Shown here one piece after another: positions 1 through 10,263 of a DNA stretch of 64,000 nt. The position numbers were made by a program, and so were the translations under genes. Numbering within the stretch: the stretch's first letter is position 1; each line of letters starts with the position of its first letter. The notes under the pieces are model-generated. The model searched no databases, was not told the DNA's origin, and saw nothing but the letters and a program-made list of their open reading frames with translations. Location: contig NW_019091522.1 in NCBI RefSeq assembly GCF_001949145.1, positions 205,048-269,047 on the forward strand, in the 5' to 3' direction. The DNA is from Acanthaster planci (Eukaryota; Echinodermata; Asteroidea; Valvatida; Acanthasteridae).

Positions 1-539
1 TTCAAGTTAAAAAAGTAGGAATATTTGCGTGCACAAAACAACACTGTTTAGTGGCAATATCTCTTGAGCATGTCTAGATTACTGACCACTATCACTTTCA
101 TGAATATTAAAGCAACTTCATTTATTAATTTGAGAATAAAGGGCAAATTCCATCATCTAGCCACTAAGGCCCGATCACGTCATGATATGCCAGGGTTAAT
201 TTTGCAAACCGTCACCCCTCAGTCTGTAACTATCAGGAAACTCTTCATTTGAGCTTTTGAACTGAGTCTCGTCATAAAAGTTGATATCCAATTTGGCAAC
301 TGATTTTAAAATGATGGGGCTATTCAAAACTACGGGGGTGACAGGTTTTCAGAAGAACTTTAGCCTTAACAAAATGCAGTTAGCCCTACATGTATACACA
401 TGTTCCCATGGGTTCCGCCCTAAATTACCAAACTTTCAGTAAATGCGCGTGTACACGCAGACAAGTCAGCTCGTGTTGAATATTCATTGTGTATGCGTAG
501 TCATATTTTCACTGAATCGTGCTATTACTAGCTGCGATT

Positions 540-800
540 GTCTTGTGTATGTGTACATGTACGCTGTATATAGGGTACATGTGCATGTGTCAGCTCATGG
601 CCGCATGGTCACTGCCGTGCGGTTGCTGGTGGGAGGCCTTTCGCAGTTCCAGAAGCCAGACCAACACGTGTTGTGCATGTGTGTGGATATAAGCATGTAC
701 ATGTACAGTGTACATGTACACGCACACGTGCGCAAGTACGGTAGTGCACATATATACTGCACATGTACAGTACTTGTACGTTGTACGTACAGTACGCCTA
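540..800. repeat. GTACATGTAC/CACGTGTAC low-complexity patch
   Basis: The stretch is dominated by overlapping alternating purine-pyrimidine words such as TGTACATGTACA, GTACATGTAC and CACACGTGCG. These words are self-complementary, so both strands carry long open frames rich in Val, His, Tyr, Cys and Met (443-940 on +, 590-835 on -). Those frames are by-products of the repeat and not genes. Confidence 0.7.
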
Positions 801-954
801 CCGAGTACTGCCATGATAATAGCATGACAAGCCAAGTTCAGTTGATGTTGTGGGCGTGCAGCTTCATATTATGTTGTTTCTACTTCCATAATATCTGTTC
901 ACATCATATTTGTTCATCAGTCAGGCAAAGATTGCGCTAGACGTACCGCAGATT

Positions 955-988
955 GGCTACATAAGTGACGTGGCTACATAAGTGACGT
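955..988 (+). repeat. 17-bp perfect tandem duplication
   Basis: The 17-base unit GGCTACATAAGTGACGT occurs twice in direct, uninterrupted succession. Each unit carries a GTGACGT half-CRE-like core. No promoter can be tied to it. Confidence 0.8.
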
Positions 989-1837
989 GGAGAACAGTGT
1001 CGAGTCTAGTTAGTAGGATTGTCCGCCCGGTGAGTGACTGACATGCACTGACAAGCGATGGTTTGCGATATTATTTACCGGCCGTGAACGTGGTCTACCT
1101 TCGTCGCACAGCTTTACAATTGGCGACCAGTCTTCGATATCAGCAACCCAAGACGTGGCACTGGCATTCAAAACGTGGCAGCTCGTGTTTCTTTGGTACT
1201 TGTGTTGTATTTTCCCAGGACTCTAGGTTGACATCACTCAGCCACTTATTAAGCGTGCACAGCTTCGCTCTACGAGTACATCTGGGCTGTCAAAAAATCA
1301 AGGTATGTTTTTTATTTTAGTGAACTTTCCAGTCTATTACTTGGTGCATTTTTTACGCGAACTTTAAGCTCATTCAGGTGCTTTTAGACGGTTCTGAGCA
1401 TGACTTTGTGCACCATGCTGTGATTTGTGTGCATGTATTTCAGCTTGGTAAAAAAGACGTCCGGGAAAGGAGTGTTCGGGATGTCATTCACTGTCGTTAG
1501 TATACATTACATGTACCATCATTTGGAAAACTAGCAAGGCCCTTGCAATTCATGTTCCTAGCGGTCTCAAAAAGGTTGCATTCAGCAGATATTGCTAGCC
1601 AAGGCCAACAAATAATATTGCTGTAGTACTGCAGTATTCCTGAAACGTTTCAGGTCCAATACAACAAAATTTCTGTCTGCATATTTTCCCCACTCCTTCC
1701 CCTCAAAAAAATAATCCTGAGAAATTATTTCAAAAATGACTACCTATGACCTACAAACTGAAACCTAGAAACAGTAGCCTGATACGTACTAACCAACTTT
1801 AATTTAATTCTTTCTGGTAATAAGAATCACTGTTTTC

Positions 1838-2003
1838 AGAGATGGGAGGAAAACTTTCAAATTGCGGGGAAAGTACACGAAGTCGGTCAGGTAGGGACTG
1901 AAAACCCAATCCACATGTGTACCCAAGTGAGATTCGAACTCGGGTCGCCGTGGAAGTGGAAGGTGATGAAAGTAGCTTTTGCGCCAACTTGGCTGTCCCG
2001 AAA
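1838..2003 (-). mobile_element. tRNA-derived SINE
   Basis: Read on the - strand, a tRNA-like head begins near 2000. It has an A-box-like AGCCAAGTTGG and a B box GAGTTCGAATC at 1931-1941. The body that follows contains GATTGGGTTTTCAGTCC. A similar body word, CATTTGGTTTTCAAGTCC, follows the tRNA-like head at 21370-21555, so the two are copies of one SINE family. The tRNA part does not fold with a matched acceptor stem, so this is a retroposon and not a tRNA gene. Confidence 0.65.
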
Positions 2004-2078
2004 AACGTCCTCATTTTTCACTGTTCACTGTTGATGTTTTGATCTTCTGACGCTTTTCGTCATTAATTTGATGGCTCC

Positions 2079-2291
2079 CAGGGGCGTAGCGAAGGCATTT
2101 TCTTTGGGGGTGTGCGAGAGTCAATTTCGCGTCGCGTAAAATGGAAATCCGCGGTTCGCTACATTTTATGCTTCAGGGGATATGCCGACACCAACGTACA
2201 TGTATATCGTTTGTGCGCCAACGAAGCTCTATTTGCCGACCGGAATTAATTATTGGGATTGCCGGTTCCCCCCCCCATCACTACGCCCCTG
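2079..2291. mobile_element. hAT-like MITE with CAGGGGCGTAG termini
   Basis: The element starts CAGGGGCGTAG and ends CTACGCCCCTG, an 11-bp perfect terminal inverted repeat. Subterminal G runs on the left and C runs on the right extend the pairing. CAGGGGCGTAGC-type ends are a well-known signature of non-autonomous hAT transposons across animals. The 8-bp flanks, ATGGCTCC and GTCACTCC, match at five of eight positions, compatible with an aged target-site duplication. At 213 bp it has no coding capacity. Confidence 0.75.
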
Positions 2292-5199
2292 GTCACTCCC
2301 CTCAATATGTGCACGGACTTTCACCTAATTCAGTCGTTATCCAAATGCGTTTGTCTGGAAATGAAATAAATACAAAACAGGAAAAATTTCTTCAAGTTCC
2401 ACCGTCAACTGTGCTTGGAAAATTAGCACTTTGATTTCTGAGCCTTTGCATAAGCTTGTAGGAATAACTAGCCCATCAGGTGAGTAATTATTGATTGTGA
2501 AAAAGCTGGAAGAATGCAATTTTTCACCGTTAACTTCATTAGAAATGTATATATCACTTATTCCCTCGAAATTTCAGCTAACAGAAATGGGGTTGCTAAG
2601 TTGCTAATTACTGAGCAAACAGTTCGCTGTTTCTATCACAATACTGAAGTCACACATCAAATTACACATGAATGCGTGTATATCTCATGACCATGACTCG
2701 GTTTATCGCAGCAAGGCTTCAGGGTGCAGTGCATGGTGCAGTGGAAATTTCTGCTGAGCTCAATAGCATAAAAGGTTGCCCTGCAGTTTCTTTTGAAAAA
2801 TGATATTGTTTGTGCGACAAAATGGAGGGATTGTGGAAATATAGGCCTATGTTAGTTGAGTTAGTTCACTGCGCCCATAGGAACAGAGCTGTTTAAAGAA
2901 AGAGTTGCGACATGAGTGTTTCAACTGTTGGAATAAAAATGGTGGCTTATTAGGCGGTGCAAAGAACAATTAGCACACAATAAATAGCTGCATGCTGTAC
3001 TTCACACAACGAACAGCCATTTTGGATCCAAAGTCTGGATTTGGCTATGCTCTCTGTATAATCAACTCTGATTAGGAACGCTGTGTAGCGCCACCATTGA
3101 TGAATTTGAGGTCAGAACAAGAGGACCGCGAATCTTTTCTGCAAACTATTATATTTACAGTGAACAGCTATTTAAAAGAAAAAAAATGTGGCATTTGAGC
3201 TTAAACTCGTTTGTAGGATGTAATTTTTGAAGAGGCTTTTTTCACTCACTCGACAACATTTAAGTCTGAAGTGAATCAAACGAAGTCGGTAAGATGTTTT
3301 GTAATAATCACAAGACTGCAAAAGTAATTTTCGATCCTTCCTTTGCATACAGAGCAATTAACTTTCAACATTTCTTATCGCCAGCCCTACATCCAAATGT
3401 ACACTTCTGAAAAAGGGTGCCGATCCAGTAAAGCTTTGTTTTGTGTTTACCCCAAGAAAAATCAGGAGACGTGTAGATGAGTAGACGTGGAATGCATTAT
3501 GAATCATATCCGAACCAGCAGATTTTAAGTTCAGGCTCTGAAGGTCTATCAATTTTCTTTGGGCTTTGCTGGTTTGCGTAAATACTGACATAGCTCGTAT
3601 ATATGCCCTGTGTGTATTATCTCGAGTCAACATTGTCATTCAGATCACAACATTGAGCTGTAGACTTTACTTATTTATCATTTAGATATACTGAGATACA
3701 AGGTTCTTTCACGACAATTTGTTGTTGACATTGGGTTAGTGTCTCCAGAAGTAGGCTTTAGGGATTACGCATTCACAGACATTGTTAAACCCAAAAAACT
3801 TGGGGAGCATATTTCATTTATACAAGAAATCGTTTGGTTATGGTTATGGTTATGGCCGTTTACTTTTGGCATAACTGTAGCATATGCGACCATATTCATT
3901 TTTCTCTGAAGGCATATTTTGTCACAGAAATCTCTTTGTGTATAGAATGTTTATGATTTTCTAATGATGCCCTTCAAATAAATGAACGGATTGGAATCGT
4001 ACTGTTTCTTGATTGTAGTTTCTTGATAGTAAACTTTCTCGTTTATAATTCTACTGAGAGTCAGTGCCTTACACACTCACTGGCTTGATGAATAATTCAT
4101 GCACTGAATAATGTGGCCTTTAAAATCCGAGGTTACATTCAGGTTTTGGTCATACCAGATTTAAGTGATATGAAAGCCCAATTGAAAAAAAAGTCAGAAA
4201 AAATTTAAATGTCAACTTTGTTAAACTTACAGATTTGAAACGTCATAAACAATTTAATATTACTCAATGCAATTTTAATTTGAATTGTGAGCTTCATATG
4301 AGCTAATACGGATGACCCATTCATCTACAACATACTGTTCTAATTAGAACAAGAGCTTTGGGTCAATAATTACAAATCTGGGCCACGCGGTCGAAATCTT
4401 AAAACAAATAGCTCTCAGAAACATACTTTTTGTCATTAGAAAGAAGTGTGTACACAATTCTGCAAATTATTCTGCTTAGTGATTTGGCCATATCCCGATT
4501 GTGAAATCCAAACGACTTAGGCCTATTTGAAACTGACTCACTAAAACAATCATTTGTGTGGTGTGTGCTCTTTCTGTGTTTAAGTTGGCTGAGGAGAATC
4601 GTCATTTTCGTCATTAGACCCGTACGTGGGACTGTATCGAGATATGACTAATAAGCTATCACAGTAATTACCTTATCAATATGTGTACATTGGAAGATAG
4701 CGTTGATTGGCCTTGCTGATTGGCCTTGCTGGTTTGCAAAGTATAACATTTACCTCAATCACACCCAGGTGTACTGTTAAATTCAGGCAGCTAACCAAGT
4801 CCACCACGAGTAATTAGGACTCATAAGTTTTTTTTTACACCTCGTAGTATGGATGTTAATCACTCGGTTAACCTTTGATGTGAGAAATCTACATAAATTC
4901 GGAATAAAGTTACACAAGTGCAGGGAGGAATAAAACACAGTGTCTATTGGTTTAATTTCTACTGCCGCTAAGTTAATAGACAAAAATGAATACTTACAGA
5001 TACTTTATAAAGACCGGCGAAATTAGTTTTTATAAATTGTTTTTCGGTGATTTTTTTTTTTTTTTGTTAAACCATAGTTAAATGCGATGTCGCACTATTT
5101 GACATATTTGCGCCCCGCCTGTCGCTCTTGTTAAGCTTTTGTAATTGCCACGGCCGTGAGTCTTAAATGGCGAGATGCGTGACAAGTACCTTTTGATCT

Positions 5200-5531
5200 G
5201 AGCGGTGAATAAACTACGTCACAGAAAAGCCGCCACCGTTTTGAGTGATCGACAGCTTTTAGCCACGCCTCCTGAGAGAGCGAGGCGAACAGATCCGATG
5301 CGTTCCATGCACATGTACACGTACAGTACAGTACGTGTTCAGTGCTGGTGTAGGTAGCTCCAAACGTACACGGTTCCTAGATTCTATTGTCATGTAGTTG
5401 CAGTTCAGGTTGGCCTGCCATGATAGTCCATTCCCGCGCTTTTGACAAATTGTCTTCATGTGAAACTTTACCAGCAGAGCCAAGGAGTCGCCGGCCGTAG
5501 TCAGCGCAGGTTTTCTCCGGCAGGTACAAAC
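5200..5531 (+). promoter_or_regulatory. Presumed promoter/5' UTR of the SOSTDC1-like gene
   Basis: This stretch directly upstream of the start codon is richer in CpG than its surroundings. No clear TATA box or initiator can be assigned. The reading frame of exon 1 stays open upstream to about 5442 but contains no ATG there, so 5532 is the first in-frame methionine codon. The context ACAAACATG has the favourable A at -3. The transcription start cannot be placed from sequence alone. Confidence 0.3.
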
Positions 5532-5769
5532 ATGTGGATTTCAGTGAGGAGATTATGGCTAGGAGCAGCGATTTTGTGGAGTACGATGCTGTGCATTGCG
5601 AGCGGAGTGGTTGTGGACACCGAGGTCGATTCAGAAACAGACTTTTTACCAGTTGTTCTGGCACATGAGGAGGAGCAAAGCGACAGAGGAGGGAGTCTTC
5701 ATGAGTCAGGGGTGTTCGAAGGAGCCTTACACTACGTAGACGAGGAAACCGAGGCTTCGTACAGCCAAG
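5532..5769 (+). CDS. SOSTDC1-like exon 1 (signal peptide and acidic pro-region)
   Basis: This exon encodes residues 1-79 plus the first base of codon 80. It ends AAG before the donor GTATGT at 5770. It begins with a basic MWISVRR segment and a hydrophobic run ending near CIASG, a plausible signal-peptidase site. The rest is rich in Glu and Asp and is not conserved in sequence with vertebrate relatives, which also vary here. Confidence 0.88.
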
Positions 5770-8453
5770 GTATGTAGAAGAGAAGGCGTGATTGCCAGCC
5801 GACACTAGTGCGGCCATTCGTTGGCAGGACTAGCAAACGGCGCAGGGCCCCCATTCTATTGATACCATTGGTGTACACACACGGCAAAGGGTAAGGCTTG
5901 AATGCACTGCTTGTGCTAAACAGGCTATATAGTCCGTACCACACACCCCATGGGCATGTAAACAATAGCAGTCCATTGACCATACAGGCAAGAGCTTATT
6001 CAATATTCTTTGCCCTTTGAAAAGAATGTTCTTTCACGCGAACTTTTCCCGTACGGATCCCCCTCCGCACGCCTGTGGCGTAGCGGAGGCCTTGTATGGA
6101 TTTATACGCACCAAAGACACACCTTTTTGCCTGCCAAAGGGAACGGGTACGTTTAACGTAAATTCCCAATCGACGGCTCGTAACTTGCGTATTTCTTTTC
6201 TAGGTTTTGTCGTGGTTCAGGACCAATTCGTGTTAGTAAAACAAATACAGTTCCAGTGATCACGTTTTACCAAACTTGCTGGAAAACACAACCTCTGCAA
6301 ACTATGTCCAAAGTTCAGTAGAGTTTTGAAAGTTAGCCGAATGGCCCTCAAATCGCCAAATGGTTTACAGAGATATAGGTGTCGCCAATTAACAATACGG
6401 GGCTTGTATTTTTAATCATAATTATTCACGGTCGGATTTTACTGGGCATTGTGTTCTAGTACAATTGCCTTTCAACTGGCGAACAAAAATCTGTGTATTG
6501 CCCGGGAGTACTCACCCAGACCCCTGTGACTGAGCTCGCTCTGTTGGATCTGACCTGTACTGTGTGACCATGTTCCCATCAGAACTGGTATCAGAACGTC
6601 AAAACCATGTTAATGAGAAACGTGTGGCAAAACGTTGAAACATTTGGAGACAGAGAACATCGATCAGATAACATTAGATAAAAAAAAAGCATTGGAAATC
6701 AGATGTTTTTTTGTACAACATCTTGTTAAACAACGTGATTTCATCCTTACCGTTGTTGTATTATTATTTTTAAGTATCACATTTAGAGTAACTTCTAAAT
6801 TACCACGAAAATGTTTTGACAGTAAAATCGAAGTGTTCGAATTTGTTGTATCATTAAATTTTGTTGTTATGCAATGTTACCGTTTCAATCAATTCTTGGC
6901 TTAGCAAAACTAATTTTGCAGAACGGAATTATTAACATCACTGAGCGATATGCAGTTCTCCTTACAAAAGGTTCTCCATGGGTGTAATTAAAACTAAAGA
7001 ATAAGTCAATGATGCAAGTATTTCAGCTTGACTTGTTATCTTGATAACTCAGGATTCTGAATAATGAAACTTCGTGCATGTGCATGACAACGAGAGAACT
7101 GTTCATAAAAAGTCGCCTTTTTAGTTGAGGACCCTGGGCAGACCCTCACATTCACAAAAAAGGTCACGGGTATCGGTTGAGGCGACGCACGTATGCGATC
7201 AATACCTACTATTGTATTTGCCGACCCTTACCCATCCGTGCGTTGGCATTAATATCTTAAGTTTGCTCTACAGTGTTAAATAGAAGAACAAAGGTACCTC
7301 GCAAAAGTACTTTTGCAAGTTGCTGCGATCTTGTATGCACCTCATGAATAACGTTTGAATAAAATATCATGTGTGCCTACATCATTCTTCCTTACTAATA
7401 CCTATTCTTAAACTCTACATCACGAGCTGTCCTCGATTTTTTTTCAAATCTGTTTGCCTAACGAGAGTACTTGAATCCGAGTACATGTACATAAATTCAA
7501 AACAGGATCAAAGGAAGATCGGGGAACAGGTCTATCGTAGGTCTTTTGTGGTGTTGTTTGAAGATGCATCGAGAGGCGCTATGACACTAGATGACTCTCG
7601 GCCCACGCCGAGGCAGTATTTCAGGAAGTATTTACAGCTCACTGAAAACAATGCCTATTCTCGCATTGTTAGCTAATGTCCAGCATTCAGCAAACAATAA
7701 AAATGTAGATTCGGATGTACAGAACGTTTGAAACTTCTTGCATGTTTGTAACGGTATTGTTAAACTGGTACCTTTGGACTGTGATTTGTTTATCCTCCGA
7801 GGCAGCCAACTGATGGACCACGAGTACGCAGAAAATCTAGAAACGTAATTTTCTCCCTAAAGTAATTGTTTTTTCTCCCCTTCTTTATTAAAGAGTCGCT
7901 AAATGTGTCACAAATCCTATTGTAACGACCCGACTGTTCACATATACGTTTGATTGATCGTTGCCTATTGATTTTGTTTTGATCCTGGTTAGATGATCTC
8001 TCGTGTACGGAGTTACGCTCAAAGAGATACATCTCGGATGGATTCTGCACGAGCACCCGGCCCATCACTGAGATGGTCTGCACAGGGGAGTGCGTACCCA
8101 GAAGCCTGTTGAACGAGGGCGCCGATATCGTGAAAGTGTGGGGCAGAACCAAGACCAAGGAATGGCGCTGCGTCAACGATGTGGTGAAGCTGCGGCGTGT
8201 GCACCTCGTGTGTAACAACGGCGAGACCAGGACTTACAGGATTCGCACCGTCAAGAGTTGTAAATGCAAGCGGTATGACAAGCGGCACAATGATTCGGAC
8301 CTGGAAAACACTAACGAGAACGCTAACGAGGAGAGGCCCAGCCGCGAAGACAGACGGCGGGACAGAAGGAAGCAGAAAAGACAGAACAGAGAAAGGAGCA
8401 ACCGGCGCAATGACAGAGAAAAAAGACTCGCCAGCTTCCCAGAAGATAACTGA
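5532..8453 (+). CDS. Sclerostin/SOSTDC1-family secreted cystine-knot protein, two exons
   Basis: Exons 5532-5769 and 7993-8453 join in phase 1 (the split codon gives Asp80) into a 232-residue protein; human SOST and SOSTDC1 are 213 and 206. Residues 1-25 form a signal peptide with a hydrophobic core. Residues about 26-80 are acidic. The cystine-knot domain spans residues 84-171 with cysteines 84, 98, 109, 113, 139, 153, 169 and 171. By homology to sclerostin the pairs are 84-139, 98-153, 109-169 and 113-171. Family hallmarks include YISDG (92-96), EWRCVND (136-142), TRTYRI (158-163) and SCKCKRY (168-174). An N-D-S sequon at 179-181 sits where vertebrate members carry N-E-S or N-Q-S. The tail (about 187-232) is very basic. 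Vertebrate relatives bind LRP5/6 or BMPs outside the cell. The vertebrate genes also have two coding exons. It predates or parallels the vertebrate SOST/SOSTDC1 split, so the symbol denotes family and not strict orthology. Confidence 0.93.
5770..7992 (+). other. Intron 1 of the SOSTDC1-like gene
   Basis: A 2223-bp phase-1 intron starts GTATGT and ends in a T-rich stretch followed by TGGTTAG. The open frames inside (for example 6017-6259 and 7371-7676) have no recognisable motif. I see no other gene in it. Confidence 0.85.
7993..8453 (+). CDS. SOSTDC1-like exon 2 (cystine knot and basic tail)
   Basis: This exon completes Asp80 and encodes residues 81-232, ending at TGA 8451-8453. The open frame from the first internal ATG at 8073 misses the first two knot cysteines. 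The true exon starts 80 bases earlier at the AG acceptor, which restores CTELRSKRYISDGFC (84-98), a direct match to the family start CRELRSTKYISDG. The exon is more GC-rich than the surrounding DNA. Confidence 0.92.
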
Positions 8454-10196
8454 ATCTCGATTGAGACTCTCTCAAACTGGGAGATAATTTGCTGTTCGAT
8501 ATATAAATATATAAATAAGACCCTTTAAAAATGTCGGCCAAGCCGATGATATTACGCCCTGACTGTGGACCATTGCCCCCTTCAAACGGACAGTTGACTG
8601 GTTCATCATGATTGGAGTACTGTCTATTGTACTCGACAGCCTTTAACACGCACTTTTCTCTGACTTTTACTCACCCAACAATTTCGGTTTTTATTGTCAT
8701 TTTTTGATGCCGGGCATTTTTAAATAATGTTCCAAGTCGTACACTGCAGCACACTATTTAGGTATTTTAACGACTAGTACTTCGAAGTACCGTTTGGACC
8801 GTTGTGTTTTATGAACACCACCTTGGAAGATCTATACGCTTGGAGGAGCTGCTGACGCATCCTGATGGCCATCACAAGTGCCATGAGCATGGAGACCATA
8901 CCAGGAAGATCTGCTTGCACATGGGCTTCTTCTCATTGGTAGCCCAAAACGTAACCCTCGATTTGCTTTGATTTCCCAGCCGTACGTCTGCTGTCCTCCC
9001 TGACACCATTATGGTCTTTCTAGTACTGATTCCACCATGTGCACTGTGGACCTACTGATTCACATGTAAATAATGCTGTATTTTATTCCCAGCAAACAGC
9101 ATAGTGTATTCGTGTACAGTTATTTTTAAAGGAAAGAGAAACCCTGGGTCTGACAGAGAACCCGGAGCCGGATTAGTGACGTGTTTTTGTAATGTAACAC
9201 TGCCATAGAGTTACTGACGAATGATGGTTGTATAATAATTTGTATAGAAAGAGAATAATTACCGAGACAACCGAGCCCCCTTTCAGTTCAGTTCACCTGC
9301 GCGTAAGTCGCCAAGTTCACGGCCATAAGTCTTGAGTGACGTCGGTCTTACCTGCGCGTAACTTCATCTTTCACCTGTACAGGAATTTTGGCTCTTTATA
9401 CCCCAATCTCCAGCTTTATCCTGCATGTATTATTATTATTGCTGTCGGTTAGCAACGTCGCTTGTATAAACGCCAGCCTTCTTCGATGACCATTACTGAT
9501 TCAACAACCATCTCTCCGCTGGATTGGATACCGGCAAAGCAGTTCGCTAACTGGTGTCACGTCAACCAAGAATGTTCTCTGATAGGACAGCTAGGATTTT
9601 GCACTTATCCAAGACTCCTTTTGGATTTTTTAAAATGTCGGTACCTTTTCAATTATCAACAGAACACCAAACGTGCTCCAAGTACCCTGGTGCCCGTTGT
9701 ATATAATTCTGAACTACTGCCATTTGTATATTTTGTATTTGTCATTTGTTATAACCAGTGATAAGTCAGTCGCCAAGAATGCTAACGATCAGTATTTAAA
9801 CGAAAAAAAATTATATTTCAAATTCTAATCGATACTGTTTGTCCTTGGTTTTAATTTTTTGCTCAGTTCACTAGCGGTCGGTACATTCTGAAACGGGACT
9901 TTACAAGACGTTTTCTTGTGTGATTTTTTGTAGTATTAGATGAAAAAAAAACTCTCAAAGTGGTTATGGGCCTTGGCCTTTTTTCTCCATCCCAAAGATG
10001 AGTAGTTTGAACTTAACTTTTGAAAGATTCACCCAAAGTCAGTTTCAGTCTGTTTTCAGACAGGAATCTGTATATGGAATCATCGACAACTTGTTTCTTT
10101 ATTAATCCACTGGACTGCCTCAAAGAAAAACAAAACCTTGGGATACTTACTGGCACATTTTTCCCCCAAATGAGACACTTCCTCTCGGAGTTTGAG
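8454..10196 (+). other. Probable 3' UTR of the SOSTDC1-like gene
   Basis: No coding exon is visible. The interval lies between the stop codon and the first cluster of AATAAA hexamers on the + strand, so it may be a long 3' UTR of about 1.8 kb. A directly repeated CCTGCGCGTAA word occurs at about 9297 and 9351. The ORF at 9462-9761 has no family motif. Confidence 0.35.
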
Positions 10197-10263
10197 AATA
10201 AACGCACAGGAAAATTTCACGTACAGTACATTAAGTTTAAATAAAGCCGAAGTGGTAAATAAA
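10197..10263 (+). terminator. Cluster of three AATAAA polyadenylation signals
   Basis: AATAAA occurs at 10197-10202, 10240-10245 and 10258-10263. I find none between the stop codon at 8453 and 10197, so this is the first canonical site downstream of the SOSTDC1-like gene. AATAAA is frequent by chance in AT-rich DNA, so transcript data would be needed to use it as the gene end. Confidence 0.35.

Larger units (their letters stand above)
1..5199. other. Left flank, no recognisable gene
   Basis: I see no recognisable coding exon here. The short open frames present have no family motif. What it does hold is listed separately: a GTACATGTAC-rich patch, a 17-bp tandem duplication, a tRNA-derived SINE and a hAT-like MITE. 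A short GGTTAT hexamer run lies near 3836-3860, and a tandem pair of a 15-base GATTGGCCTTGCT-type unit near 4705-4735. The rest is AT-rich sequence without visible structure. Confidence 0.6.

Noticed and set aside
443-940. 165-codon ORF with overlapping - strand frames at 590-835
   Set aside because: It is a translation of self-complementary GTACATGTAC low complexity; both strands stay open for compositional reasons.
1063-1320. Possible first exon ending at CAAGGTATGT near 1295
   Set aside because: One good donor-like hexamer alone is weak evidence, and the frame has no motif or partner exon.
5442-5531. N-terminal extension of the SOSTDC1-like protein upstream of 5532
   Set aside because: The frame is open but starts at a TTG and has no ATG; the methionine at 5532 begins a proper signal peptide.
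8197-8487. Alternative frames across SOSTDC1-like exon 2 (8197-8487 +, 8019-8288 -)
   Set aside because: They are shadows of the cystine-knot frame, which matches the family cysteine by cysteine.
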